Source: Puccinia triticina | Taxonomy: Eukaryota > Basidiomycota > Pucciniomycetes > Pucciniales > Pucciniaceae | DNA: 64,000 bases | Assembly: GCF_026914185.1 (NCBI RefSeq) | Contig: NC_070567.1 | Coordinates: forward strand, 5,172,001 to 5,236,000 | Reading direction: 5' to 3' | Shown here: in pieces, positions 22,145 through 31,547 of the stretch | How the letters are laid out: every line of letters starts with the position of its first letter | Position numbering within the stretch: the first letter of the stretch is position 1 | Notes under the pieces: model-generated | Seen by the model: the letters and a program-made list of their open reading frames with translations, nothing else | What the model was told of the DNA's origin: nothing | Databases searched by the model: none | Translations under genes and position numbers: made by a program

Positions 22145-24532
22145 CCTCGTCTCCGTGAAGAGAATAAACTAGATACGTCCTATGGCGTCCTCCGCAATGA
22201 GGGTAATCTAGCTAGACTCCGCGATGAGCCTAAACTCCCAAGCCTCCGCAACGAGGAAAAACTAAAGATCCTCCGAAATGAGGTAAAACTACGGTTTTCC
22301 TTGAATTGTGAGGATGACGTGGTGGGATTTGGCGTTCCGTGGAGGCAATTGGGAATAGAAGTAAGTTCCTCCCAATGTGCACCTCCGAGGCGTGATGCTG
22401 CGCAATTTTTCAAAACCCTACCCCGTGCCACACTTGTGAGCGAAGTCTTTCCGTTTGGTTTTGCGTTCTCAGATAAGGCGGCTTTCCAGGATGGTGCGGA
22501 GCATCGCACTTGGAGTTTGATGGAGCGCGGTCTGCGCTATTGCGAGCAGATGTTGTTGGCGGATTCGTGGGCGCGTGGGGAGTTCCTTTCCTTCGCCACA
22601 AAATACAAACCGGTGGCGCGCAAGATCAAACCAGTCAATCAAGCGATGCCTCAAGGTTTGAATCCCCCCTTGCAAAGTCCGCCGCTTTCACGTGATCCGT
22701 ATCGCGGTCTTCCTCGTTCTCTCGCTGGCCCTTTTTTTCCGAAGGGGCGCGTCACGGAGGAGCGGCTTGCTGTCGTTAATTTTGGCCCGGAAGGCTGGCT
22801 CAGGCCGGCCGAGTTGGATTTGATCAAGAACGTCTTGGCAGAGCGGAACCTTTCCATAGCATTCTCGCCGGAAGAAAGGGGTCTGCTCAAGGAGACCTAC
22901 GGCTTGCCTTATATCATCCCCGTCGTGGAGCACGAGCCGTGGCAGAAGCGCAAAATTCCCATTCCCGCGGCGAAGTTGGATGAATTCATTAAGGTCATCC
23001 AAGAGCGCGTCAATACAGGCCTTTACGAGCAGTCGACGTCGAGTTATTCTTCACCGGTCTTCTGCGTTCTCAAGAGTAACGGCAATTTACGTGTGGTCCA
23101 CGACCTTCAACCGCTGAATAGAGTTACGATCAAAGACGCCGGTGTTCCTCCGGCCACGGAGGAGTTTGTGGAGTCTTTCGCCGGCCGTGCCTGCTATGGG
23201 CTAGGGGACATTATGGGCGGCTACGATGAGCGCGCGTTACATCCAATCTCCCGACCTCTCACCACTTTTGACACCCCTCTTGGCAGGTTTCAGCTCACGC
23301 GGTTGCCCCAGGGAGCAACTAACTTGGTTGCGGTCTACCAAGCTCAGATGGTTTGGATTCTCCAGGACGAGATTCCGGATCACGCGGGAATCTTCATTGA
23401 CGACGGCGGTATTAAAGGCCCCGTATCCGATTATGACAACGAGGTCCTTCCTTGGCATTCCGGCATACGCCGCTTCATCTGGGAATACGCGACTACCTTA
23501 GAATGTGTCCTTTTTCGAATTGAAGAATCAGGGCTTACGGTTTCCGCATCCAAGTTGGCGGCTTGCGTGCCTGCGCTGGAGATCGTGGGGCACGTTGTGT
23601 GTAAGGAAGGACAAAGGATGGCGAAGGGCAAGGTCAACAAAATTCTTTCCTGGCCGACACCCGTCGATGCGTCTGAGATCCGCGGCTTTCTGGGCGTAGT
23701 GGTTTATGTGCGCATCTTTATCCCCGCCTTATCCGAAATCTGCCTCCCTCTTCGACGCCTGACGCGCAAGGACGCGGAGTGGATCTGGTCGCCAGAGTGT
23801 GAAGAGGCCTTTCAGAAACTCAAGACCATCGTGGGTCAGGATATCGTCCTAGTCAAGATTGCCTACGGACCCGACGCGGGCAAGATCAAACTAGCTGTGG
23901 ACTCCAGTTTCTACGCCGCCGGAGCCGTGCTCACCCAGGAGGATTCCAACGGCCTGGATAGCCCCGCTCTCTATGAGTCTTTACTGTTTTCCGACGTGGA
24001 GTCTCGGTACTCACAGCCCAAGCTGGAGTTGTGCGGCGTAGCACGGGTCCTCAAGAAACTTCAGACGGTCCTTTGGGGACAACACTTCGAGCTTCAAGTT
24101 GATGCACAATCCCTCATCCAGATGATCAACGCCCCGAGCTTACCCAACGCGCCGATGACGCGCTGGGTCGCGTTTATTCAGTTGTTTTCCTTTGATATTG
24201 TCCACCGCCCGGGCAAGTCATTCACGATGCCGGACAGCCTTTCGAGGAGGCCCATGGACAAAGATGAGTTCATTCCAGAGTCTGATTTTGATGAAGACAA
24301 GCCGCACATTCGACCTTTAGCCTTCTCCTTAACAGCTGCTAATGGCGAGTATTCAGGCTATCAGCAGGGATTTTGGAGGCATCTGGAGCAATATCTCTTG
24401 GATTTCGAGGTGCCGGATGGCATGCACATCGACGACTTTTGGGCACTGAAGCGCAAGTCTGTCGATTTCTTTGTTCAGGCGGGCCTCCCCGTGCCCGCGG
24501 ATTGTGATCACCATCCCTTTAAAACAAGATGA
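22145..24532 (+). CDS. Ty3/Gypsy reverse transcriptase-RNase H
   Basis: It copies element RNA into DNA. The frame opens after TGA at 22144. The first 50 codons are a run of LRNE/LRDE-type repeats (22150-22290). Then come an N-terminal extension; RT fingers with VFCVLKSNGNLRVVHDLQPLN (split here into VFCVLKSNGNLR and VVHDLQPLN); motif A in GLGDIMGGYDE; QLTRLPQGATN; and the catalytic FIDDGGI at about 23395, a variant of the usual YxDD box with both aspartates kept. RNase H begins at KLAVDSSFYAAGAVL, has the QPKLELCGV helix with its glutamate, and ends DIVHRPGKSFTMPDSLSRRP. It closes at 24530-24532 while integrase continues in another frame, so at least one frameshift has occurred near 24520. 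No ATG is obvious at the start. Confidence 0.85.
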   Translation, partial: PRLREENKLDTSYGVLRNEGNLARLRDEPKLPSLRNEEKLKILRNEVKLRFSLNCEDDVVGFGVPWRQLGIEVSSSQCAPPRRDAAQFFKTLPRATLVSEVFPFGFAFSDKAAFQDGAEHRTWSLMERGLRYCEQMLLADSWARGEFLSFATKYKPVARKIKPVNQAMPQGLNPPLQSPPLSRDPYRGLPRSLAGPFFPKGRVTEERLAVVNFGPEGWLRPAELDLIKNVLAERNLSIAFSPEERGLLKETYGLPYIIPVVEHEPWQKRKIPIPAAKLDEFIKVIQERVNTGLYEQSTSSYSSPVFCVLKSNGNLRVVHDLQPLNRVTIKDAGVPPATEEFVESFAGRACYGLGDIMGGYDERALHPISRPLTTFDTPLGRFQLTRLPQGATNLVAVYQAQMVWILQDEIPDHAGIFIDDGGIKGPVSDYDNEVLPWHSGIRRFIWEYATTLECVLFRIEESGLTVSASKLAACVPALEIVGHVVCKEGQRMAKGKVNKILSWPTPVDASEIRGFLGVVVYVRIFIPALSEICLPLRRLTRKDAEWIWSPECEEAFQKLKTIVGQDIVLVKIAYGPDAGKIKLAVDSSFYAAGAVLTQEDSNGLDSPALYESLLFSDVESRYSQPKLELCGVARVLKKLQTVLWGQHFELQVDAQSLIQMINAPSLPNAPMTRWVAFIQLFSFDIVHRPGKSFTMPDSLSRRPMDKDEFIPESDFDEDKPHIRPLAFSLTAANGEYSGYQQGFWRHLEQYLLDFEVPDGMHIDDFWALKRKSVDFFVQAGLPVPADCDHHPFKTR
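22150..22292 (+). repeat. LRNE-type coding repeats at the RT N-terminus
   Basis: CTCCGCAATGAGG-like units recur four to five times at about 27-40 bp spacing with AAACTA between them. Translated, they give LREEN, LRNEG, LRDEP, LRNEE and LRNEV in one frame. They follow the stop at 22144 directly. This could be a leucine-rich coiled segment or non-coding spacer repeats. Confidence 0.6.
22340..22440 (+). repeat. GTAAGT stem-loop module, copy 2
   Basis: GGAGG...CACCTCC outer and ATTGGGA/TCCCAAT inner stems surround a loop containing AGAAGTAAGT (22361 is the G of GTAAGT). The tail ends GCCACACTTGTGAG at 22440. Here it lies within the open RT frame. Confidence 0.65.
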
Positions 24533-25609
24533 AGTACTCGAGAGTTTGCACGAGGGTTTGGGCCATTGTGGAGAGGTGGAGACGTATCGGCGAGTCTCGG
24601 AGAGATTCTGGTGGCCGTCTCTGAAGAAGAGCGTGGTGCGCTGGTGCAAGAGCTGTGAAGCATGCCAGAAGCGCGATCTTCGCCGGCCAATGGAGCTTTG
24701 CGGACCTTCAGGCGAGAATTCTGTTTTCAGACGTGTAGCCATGGACGTCGTGCACATCAAGGCGGCTGGTGCCCAATATCTCATCGTGGCGCGCGACGAT
24801 TTTTCGGGCTGGGTGGAGGCCAAGTTTTTAAACACCCTGAGTTTGGAGGCCGTGGCCACTTTCCTTCATGAAAATTGGACTATGCGCTATGGTTTGGCGC
24901 GTTCTTACTCGACGGACGGTGGCTCTGAGTTCGGTGGGAAGCTCGCGGAGATGCTGCGAGAACTCCCGGGCCAGCATCGCGTCTCGACTCCCTATTATCC
25001 TGAAGGTCAAGGCATGGTTGAACGCGGTCACGGTCCTCTCAAGGCCGCTCTTGTCAAGCTCGCCGGAGAAAGTGAGAAGAATTGTAGGAAGTATCTTCCC
25101 CTAGTCTTGTTTGCCGATAGGATTTCAACCAAGCGCTCGACTGGGTACTCCCCGTACGAGCTCGTCTTCGGCCAAAGGGCCGTACTGCCCATCAATCTCG
25201 AGATGGAGTCGTACCTTGGGATTGATTGGGATGAAGTTCAAGACACGGCCGATCTTTTAGCAGCGCGCTCTCGGCAACTGGAGCGCAGCGAGGACGTGCG
25301 CGAGCTAGCGCACCAGAAGATGATGAAAGCTTGTGAAGAATCCATCAAGTTTTGGGAAGAGAAGTCTGCAGGTCGGCTCAGGACGCCGTTGAAGCCTGAC
25401 GACGTGGTGCTCGCCTACAACCGCGCTCTCGAGGTTCAATGGGGCAAGTTATTTGCCAATTGTTGGAGCTTCCCCTTTCGCGTGGTTCGGCAGGTGCGCG
25501 GTGGGTCTTACATTCTGGAGGAGCTCGACGGAACACAGTTGGCGCGGCGCTTTTCAGCGGACCAGGTCAAGAGGTATTACTCCCGCGGAGGAAGAGGAGA
25601 CCAGAAGTA
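24471..25609 (+). CDS. Ty3/Gypsy integrase
   Basis: It inserts the cDNA copy. The HHCC zinc domain reads LHEGLGHCG...CKSCEACQ (about 24540-24670). The core has Asp in AMDVVHI (about 24745), Asp in STDGGSEFGG (about 24915) and Glu in PEGQGMVERGH (about 25020), a complete DDE triad. A C-terminal GYSPYELVFGQRAVLP motif and a basic tail ending FSADQVKRYYSRGGRGDQK follow. The true domain starts a little after 24520, where it shifts frame relative to RNase H. The stop codon TAA at 25608 lies within the GTAAGT of the third stem-loop module. Confidence 0.88.
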
Positions 25610-25682
25610 AGTCCTCCCAATGTATGCATCTCCGGGTAGCTACTACCGCTTTTCAAACCCTACTCTATGCCACATTCATGAG
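25590..25682 (+). repeat. GTAAGT stem-loop module, copy 3
   Basis: GGAG...CTCC stems surround a loop with AGAAGTAAGT. It overlaps the last codons of integrase and supplies its stop. The tail ends GCCACATTCATGAG at 25682. Confidence 0.6.
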
Positions 25683-25817
25683 CACCGCCGGCGCGGCGGT
25701 CCTTGGTCTTTCCTCTTTCCTGGCTTTCTTCAGGATCTTTAGGCGCGGTTTTTTTTCTTCCAAATTTCGACGGCAGGCGCGGAGCAGTCTAGGGACAGAC
25801 TGCATTTGGGGAGGAGA
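25683..25817 (+). other. Gypsy 3' untranslated region and polypurine tract
   Basis: Non-coding sequence after integrase that ends in TTTGGGGAGGAGA (25805-25817), a polypurine tract that would prime plus-strand synthesis directly before the LTR. Confidence 0.65.
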
Positions 25818-26158
25818 TGTGGTGCGCTATCTGGTACACGCGGTGTCAGGATCAAATTCGTCGATGGTGCGCGGACGGGCGCGCAGTTTCTTTTCTCCTA
25901 TGTAGTGTGGTGGCCTCTCTTTATTTTATTTCCTTCTTTTATGTTTCTTCCCTTTCTACATTTGTTCTGTTGTTTTGTTTCTTATCGGCGCGTGTTGGAT
26001 GGTTTGGGCTAGGTGGTGGGTTGGTTTTGTCTGAGTTTAGTTGTTTTGGTTTTGTTCTTTGTCTGTTTCCTCTTTTGTGTTTGTTGCACGCGCGAGTGTA
26101 TGATGAAGGTCCTGCTGCATGCTGCGCCCGGAGTCTAAGTTCTGTCCGAACTTAGACA
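25818..26158 (+). repeat. Candidate 3' LTR of the Gypsy element (341 bp)
   Basis: It starts TGTGGTGCGC directly after the polypurine tract and ends in ACA. The last 26 bases form a perfect stem, GTCTAAGTTC with GAACTTAGAC, just before the final A. This end design is shared with the other LTRs in this window. The 5' LTR is outside the window, so the right boundary rests on this hairpin and the TG...CA rule only. Confidence 0.55.
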
Positions 26159-27670
26159 ATGGAACGGCATGGGAGAGCCTCTGAACCATATTTTCCATCA
26201 AAATTCTATCGATCTTCATTTATCCATCACAATCCTGAGCATTTTTCTGGGAGCTTTATCCATCCCGCCAACTTGCAGGACTCTTATCACGCACGTGGCG
26301 TAGCTTGTCGATCTTCCTCCTGTCTGACTCCGCCTTCCGGCGCCCTTCGACGATCTCCTTATTTCCCACTTTCCTCATCCTTCCCGGCTTTTTCTTCCCT
26401 TTCTCTTCTCAACTCACAACCCCGCCGACGCGCGCTCAACGTCGTCGTAAATCAAAAACCCCCCTACCTCATCGCTCTCAGATCCCCCCTTCTTTCCGCG
26501 ACCATCCCCGGAGGGCATTTTCCCTAAAATCTTTCCCCTCCAACAACTGCCGCCGCCTGGCACGGACGGAGTTCCACACCGACGAGTCAGGACAATTTAC
26601 GACACCATGCCTAGACAAACGACAGGGGGCCGCAACCGGCCGGCAGCAACCCCGACCGCATCCACTGACAGTCCTTCAAACACTGAGGGGAGGTACAATG
26701 GCCTACCTCAAAAAGAGTACTTCTGGCGCATACACGCATATCTCGATTCCGTTGGCCTCTGTCACTTCTACAAACGCCACTGCGGCACGGCACCCGGAAA
26801 CTGCCCAGGACCGATGGACCGCACCCGAGTTATCGTCCCGGCCGACTTCCGACATCCAGCGAAGCCGGACAACTACACAAGGCCTAAAGCATGGAGTAGC
26901 CCACAAGGACCCTCGGCAGCACGCAGTGCCACAGGACCGGGCTGCCCGACAGGACAACCGGCGGGAGTGGCAGGAGTCGTGGAGGAGGATGAGTGGGATG
27001 AAGACGAGGAAGACCTGTTCCCCATCTGGATGTAACCTCAGCTGCAGCCCTGGGGATGTTGGACGCACACATCCCATACTCGGCCAAAGACATCACCGAC
27101 TTGATCACGGAAGACATGGAAGAAACCGCAGTCCAACGGCTGACCAATTCCTCCCCTTATTTTGACGCCGCACTCAAAGCCCGCGTAGCGGTCATCCTCG
27201 GCCCTCTGTCAGATGAACAGTACGTACACCCCACAATGTCCCCCACACGCAAGCTCCACTTATTGCATAAGGGCAGGTGCTTACGGGGACACATTTGCAC
27301 AGTCCGGCCCCCTCGACTCCCAGTGAAGCACCCACAGACCAAACGAAAACCTCTTAATCAAGATCGGGCCTCGCGCGCCCCCAATCCCTGCCCTTTTTTC
27401 CTTATCCCCATGCACTCGCCGACCCCTCTCTTCTTCCTATGTGCAAACGCCACGGTCGATCAGACACCGCAGCCCCCCGCGGCCCCGTTACCGCCACAAT
27501 CAGACGGATCAACGCCACCTCGCCATTTGCACAGTTACCCCGACACTCAGACCACCACTCCCTCCGATACCTCACCGCCTTCCTTTCATTCTATGCCTCC
27601 TGCGATATTCAACCCTCATCACGGCCTCCAACCGCTCCACAGTTCTGGGTCTTCCCATAGGGGAGGAGAT
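26159..27670 (+). mobile_element. Gag-only LTR element A, internal region (5' part outside)
   Basis: This is internal sequence of an LTR element that lacks protease, RT and integrase. Its 5' LTR is not to the right of the Gypsy element and may lie to the left of the window, which fits insertion of the Gypsy element into it. From 26159 to about 26600 the sequence is pyrimidine-rich leader without a convincing gene. The polypurine tract is GGGGAGGAGAT before 27671. Confidence 0.55.
26607..27035 (+). CDS. Gag-like protein with CHFxK/RxxCG zinc module, element A
   Basis: A 142-codon ORF from ATG at 26607. After a basic, Thr/Pro-rich start it has FWRIHAYLDSVGLCHFYK, CGTAPGNCPGPMD, and an acidic tail. 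Element B carries the same segment (IMWRIHTYLNSVGRCHFCK, CGNAAGTCPGPCD), which shows that this is a conserved module and not a chance ORF. The capsid domain present in B is missing here, so the gene is internally deleted or a short form. One Cys of the first CxxC pair is Tyr. It probably binds nucleic acid. Confidence 0.6.
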   Translation: MPRQTTGGRNRPAATPTASTDSPSNTEGRYNGLPQKEYFWRIHAYLDSVGLCHFYKRHCGTAPGNCPGPMDRTRVIVPADFRHPAKPDNYTRPKAWSSPQGPSAARSATGPGCPTGQPAGVAGVVEEDEWDEDEEDLFPIWM

Positions 27671-27700
27671 TGTAACCCCCCCCTTCGGAGGTGTCACAAG
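27056..27700 (+). CDS. Gag-like C-terminal segment, element A
   Basis: A second ORF in another frame with HKGRCLRGHI and IPMHSPTPLFFLC, matching HNGRCLRGCV and IPMHSSTPMFLLC in element B. It is therefore the continuation of the same protein after a frameshift at about 27035-27060. It runs into the LTR without meaning. The Pro-rich region 27440-27650 is low complexity. Confidence 0.5.
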
Positions 27701-27998
27701 CAGGATCACAGGATCCCAAATAACGATCCCGCTTATAGTCTCGCCCTTCCCCCGCCCCTCCTGACTTGGCAGAGATTGTCTTGACATCTCTCCCGAGTCA
27801 GGTAAGCCCAGTCTTTTCCTATTGCTTCCTTCCCCCTCGATATTGTGTATTTAGACTAACAGAGATTGTCTTGACATCTCTCCCGAGTCAGTCTGCAATC
27901 CACTCCACCGCGGTTCTAGAAACCGCTCGAGGCTCTGCCTCTGCGCCCTGAGTCCCTGTCCCAGTGAAGAGCTCCGCCCCCGGTAGCGGGCTCTTACA
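27671..27998 (+). repeat. LTR of element A (328 bp)
   Basis: TGTAACCCCC to GGGCTCTTACA, preceded by a polypurine tract. A long stem-loop at 27761-27801 (CTGACTTGG and AGAGAT paired with ATCTCT and CCGAGTCAG) is followed at once by GTAAG (27802). A perfect 31-nt copy of its core recurs at 27861-27891 after ACTAAC. A terminal stem (27967-27995) precedes the final ACA. Confidence 0.8.
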
Positions 27999-28112
27999 GT
28001 GCACCAGAATGGAATTTGGGTTCTTGACTCCAGCTTGAGCTGAGGCTTGATTCAAGCTTGCTGCATCTCAACTGCAAGCAGTTTCTAGAGTTTGTCTTGC
28101 AGTGAAAAGTGC
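27999..28112 (+). repeat. Right end of a dispersed TIR element (family of 55586-57147)
   Basis: About 110 bp nearly identical to 57038-57147 (GTGCACCAG, TGGAATTTGGGT, CTTGACTCCAGCTTGAGC) ending CTAGAGTTTGTCTTGCAGTG. It directly abuts the LTR end at 27998, so element A either inserted into, or was joined to, this repeat. Confidence 0.65.
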
Positions 28113-28757
28113 TGTGCTGACTCTCCAAACTGGGGAAATTTTCTTTTGGGTGGTTGGAGATCTGGGGAGGCTGGCTGGCTGCTGGGTGGGTAAGTCCAAT
28201 TGGGCGGGGAGGTGGGGCTGGGTCGGGGGGCATTTTGGTGGGGGGGGGAGGGCGGGGGTATGGGAGAGAAGGAGTGCAAAGAGTGGAATATTTGGAAGAA
28301 TACAGGGGAGGGGGCTGAGAAAATAAATTTTGTGTGTTGGATTCTCAGGCTGCTGGAACCACAAGCTTTTTGAGAATGGCTTTACAAGAAAAGTATGCAT
28401 GTACTTATCCTTATGTTGTGCCAAGAAGCAACAAAGGGTAGTTACGCTACGCTTAACGCGTAGATAACGGTAACATAACAGAATTTTTTTATCTACACGT
28501 TACGCGTAACGGTGGTGCAATTACGTTATTGCACCACATTAAGCCGGGTTTTTTCATGCTTGTTGCGTTATCCGGGCGCGCGGATCCCCTGAGAACGGAC
28601 AAAAAATGCGGCTAAAAAGCCTTAAATGGTCTGTTATTGCGTTATCCGGGGGATAATGTGATAATGGGCCTCAAAAATGAGGCCCGTTACGTTACGCGCG
28701 GGGCCTAAAATGGCCCCGTTACTAGTAAAGTAATGGGGGGCCCTGGATAACGGGGAT
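28113..28757. other. Gene-free stretch: G-rich tract and GTTACG-rich repeat
   Basis: From 28190 to 28260 the plus strand has many G-runs of three or more, enough for G-quadruplexes. From 28440 the sequence is built of GTTACG, CGGATAAC and GTTATC motifs in both orientations, as in transposon subterminal regions. Similar GTTAC-rich sequence appears at 50440-50800. No gene is visible. Confidence 0.5.
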
Positions 28758-28835
28758 AGTTACGTTACCAAAATTGCGCGGATAACGCACCAGGGGAGAA
28801 TTTGACGCACTCTCCAGAGAGTGCCTGACTGTAAT

Positions 28836-29388
28836 TTTATGTTGTTCTGGGTCTGATGTCAGTCAGATGTGTATTAGGAAATGATTGATAAATTATTCAG
28901 AAGTCAATTGGAAGTCTGTCATAATTTATGAGGAAGTATCACAGGACCTCATGCAATGTGGTATACAACTGTTGCATTCTTTAAGGATAACTCAATTACA
29001 ACCTATACTGAAATGATAGTTACTCAATGCCCAATTATTAATCATTTATGGTGAATTTATGTTGATCAATTTGTCTATCTGCAAGAGGTTTCACACAACA
29101 TAAATGTGACTAGCTGTGGCTTTACTGGCTTTCTGACCAGTTTTTACTTGACATGGAGCTGTGAAAGGCCCCTCTGGTGATCTGTCACCCCAATGTACGC
29201 GCGTACACAAAGGTGACATTGTAAAAATGGAAAACAGATCACATGCATGTGCGTGGAGAAATTGTAAAAAAAAAAACCATAAAAACAACTCACAAGCTTA
29301 TATGAGGCTGTCTAGCTGAAATCTGGGACCAATTACAGCCTCCAAGCTTGACTTGACACATACTTTCACCCTATTTTCATCCTTTTTT
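28836..29388. other. Unassigned interior of the TIR element, left side
   Basis: AT-rich sequence without a credible gene on either strand. It continues after LTR element B at 34124. Confidence 0.4.
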
Positions 29389-29637
29389 TGTAAAGCCCGC
29401 GCTCCGCACAGACTTCACAAAGGTATCACAACCCCTGTCACGGGTTCATCCTCTGGCCTACACGTAGTCCCTCCTCCCCTTACCTAGCTTGGCAGAGAAT
29501 CATTGGACGACCTCTCTGTTGACGCTAGGTAAGAGTTTTCCTTTTCTCCCTTCATCCAGTTGTAGATAGAAACTAATGAGAGAATCATTGGACAACCTCT
29601 CTGTCAACGCTAGAAATAAATCATCCGACCGTTATGG
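29389..29637 (+). repeat. 5' LTR of element B, first part
   Basis: Matches 33799-34046 of the 3' LTR, including the CTAGC...GCTAG stem-loop abutting GTAAGAG and its second copy. It stops at CCGTT where the insert begins. Confidence 0.85.
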
Positions 29638-30338
29638 AGCTCCGCTCGGTGCTAGGCAGGCGGCAGCGCTGGGAGGGGAATGGTGTTGGGTGACTGCCCT
29701 CACGGATGGTCCGGATGAGTTGTAGGGATTTGGGTTGATAGCGTTGGGGAAGTGGTTTTGAGATGTTTTGCCGGGGTTTGGATCCTCGGCGGCGGTTTGT
29801 TTTGATGGGAAAGGATCTGGGGAAAGCGGGATGGATTCTTAGGAAGGGACTCTTGATGGATTCTTTGGACTTGGATTCGGAAAAAAAAAAGATCGATGAA
29901 TTGATAACCCCTGACTTGGATCAGAACAGGTGCTATGGCCTCCCCTCCTCCAAGTTCGCCTGGAACTTGGATTCCTGGAGACCTGTCACAGACATGTCAT
30001 CATCTCACCCACAACAGACAACAGAGGAAAAGGAAGAAAAAGACAACACAAAGAAAGAAAAAGGAAGAGAAATGAAACCAAGAACTACAGAACATGAAAC
30101 CAAAAAAAGACAAATCAAGGAATAAGGAGGAACCAAGAATAATGGAATAAACATGATTGAGAAAAACAAGGCAGAAACAAAACCAGAAAAGACAACAACT
30201 AGGAATAAATCCACAGACAGATCTGTGTTAGGACCAAGAAAGAGAAGATGAGGAAAACCAGAAGGGAAGTGAGGATAGGAAGAAAAGAGAGAGGGGAGCT
30301 GAGAGGGCTTGGGAAGATGAGTCTTGAGGTTTGAGGAT

Positions 30339-30415
30339 CTTGAGGCTTGAGTCTTGATCTTGAGGGTGGTTTTCTTGAGGGCTGATCTTGAAGATTGAAA
30401 CTGAAGCTGACTACC
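30339..30415 (+). repeat. 77-bp direct repeat, left copy (LINE target duplication)
   Basis: Identical over all 77 bases to 31471-31547, starting CTTGAGGCTTGAG and ending GCTGACTACC. It borders the poly-T start of the LINE fragment. Confidence 0.9.
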
Positions 30416-31470
30416 TTTTTTTTTTTTTAAAAAAAGTGCTATTGATTTCACATACCGCACTATTAATCTAACTACTGATATGTATATACAACTATACGTT
30501 CTAGTATACTGGTGGAATAATGTCATGAAACATGTGACGTAACAAGACACATGTGATAACCAGCAGTGTGTGTAGATGAAATGTATGAAAAGGAAGAAAT
30601 AGAAAGATGAGAGAGAAGAAATCCAAGGGTGAAGAAGTAGAAATAAAATATAATCTGTACGAGAGGAAAGAGATAGAGGAGGCCCACGGATTGAAACAAA
30701 CTGAAAAAGAAGAAAATAAAATTTATGACAGAGGATGAGTAGGATAACTAGTAGCTCTGGAGTTTGGAAAAACCCCAGCCCGTCATCCCATCCCACCATG
30801 TGTTTGTTGATTCAGTGCGCTTTGAAAGGCCCCCGCCACCTTGAGCAAGCAGCTGAGAAGAAATAGAAAAAGGGACTACTTGGGTTATCCCCCAATAACC
30901 CAAGGCCCGTCGGTCTTCCAGGAATCTGGGCTGAGGTCCCTAGTCCATCGCATGTACGTACAGGATAGGAAAACTTATAACCAATGAAGAAAAATTAAGA
31001 AGGAAACGGAAAATTAGACGGGCGTAGATCATTCAACGATGTATTTCCTGATGTTGGGAAACCCCTCGGTAGTGAGTATGAAGCGTGCCACTTCGTCCAT
31101 TGCTCTGGGGTTATCCATGATTGATCGGAAAGAGTCCGGGTTGACCCTGCATTCGGCGCACCAAAGATTTCTTTTCAAGTCCGCTCGAGCTTTCTTGTAT
31201 CGGCTACAGAACATCAGGAAATGGGCTGCGTTTTCTGGGACAAAACAGTTAGTGCACCTGGGGTCTAAAATGGATTTGATTTTGAATAAGAAATTTCTTA
31301 GAGGGGCACTGGTCTGCCCTCAGTTGAAAGATATTCGCCGCCAGGCCTTTCTCTTGATTGTTGAGCGCTTGTATCACTTTTGTGCAGTCTTTGGAGAAAG
31401 GAAAGCGGCGGTCTTTGTTGTCCGGCAAAGTAACCTGTTCCTTGAGCTGGGTTTGGCATTGTTGTCTTGC
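30416..31470 (-). mobile_element. 5'-truncated LINE (non-LTR retrotransposon), minus strand
   Basis: On the minus strand the fragment ends in a poly-A tail (poly-T at 30416-30428 on the plus strand) and contains the 3' part of a non-LTR RT ORF. It is flanked by a perfect 77-bp direct repeat, best read as the target duplication of target-primed reverse transcription. Length is 1055 bp, a small part of a full LINE. Confidence 0.7.
31029..31470 (-). pseudogene. LINE RT C-terminus with CCHC-like motif, degraded
   Basis: Minus-strand coding similarity of the type seen at the end of fungal (Tad-like) LINE polyproteins: a Cys-Thr-Asn-Cys pair, then ENAAHFLMFCSRYKKAR, giving C-x2-C...H-x4-C, followed by a 50-residue tail ending FPNIRKYIVE with a stop at 31029. 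At least one stop or frameshift lies upstream (about 31250), and the RT core is missing. Confidence 0.55.
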
Positions 31471-31547
31471 CTTGAGGCTTGAGTCTTGATCTTGAGGGTG
31501 GTTTTCTTGAGGGCTGATCTTGAAGATTGAAACTGAAGCTGACTACC
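31471..31547 (+). repeat. 77-bp direct repeat, right copy
   Basis: Perfect copy of 30339-30415, on the 5' side of the LINE fragment. Confidence 0.9.

Noticed and set aside
26305..27165. A 286-codon ORF at the start of element A
   Set aside because: It begins in the pyrimidine-rich leader and overlaps, in another frame, the gag-like ORF that is conserved with element B.
27761..27891. The duplicated 31-nt LTR segment as a target-site duplication around an insertion
   Set aside because: The same arrangement recurs with different sequences in LTRs B and C, so it is part of LTR design and not an insertion scar.
30005..30799. A 264-codon minus-strand ORF rich in Phe, Leu and Ser
   Set aside because: It is the complement of an A/G-rich low-complexity tract and runs across the 77-bp repeat and LINE junction; composition alone explains it.
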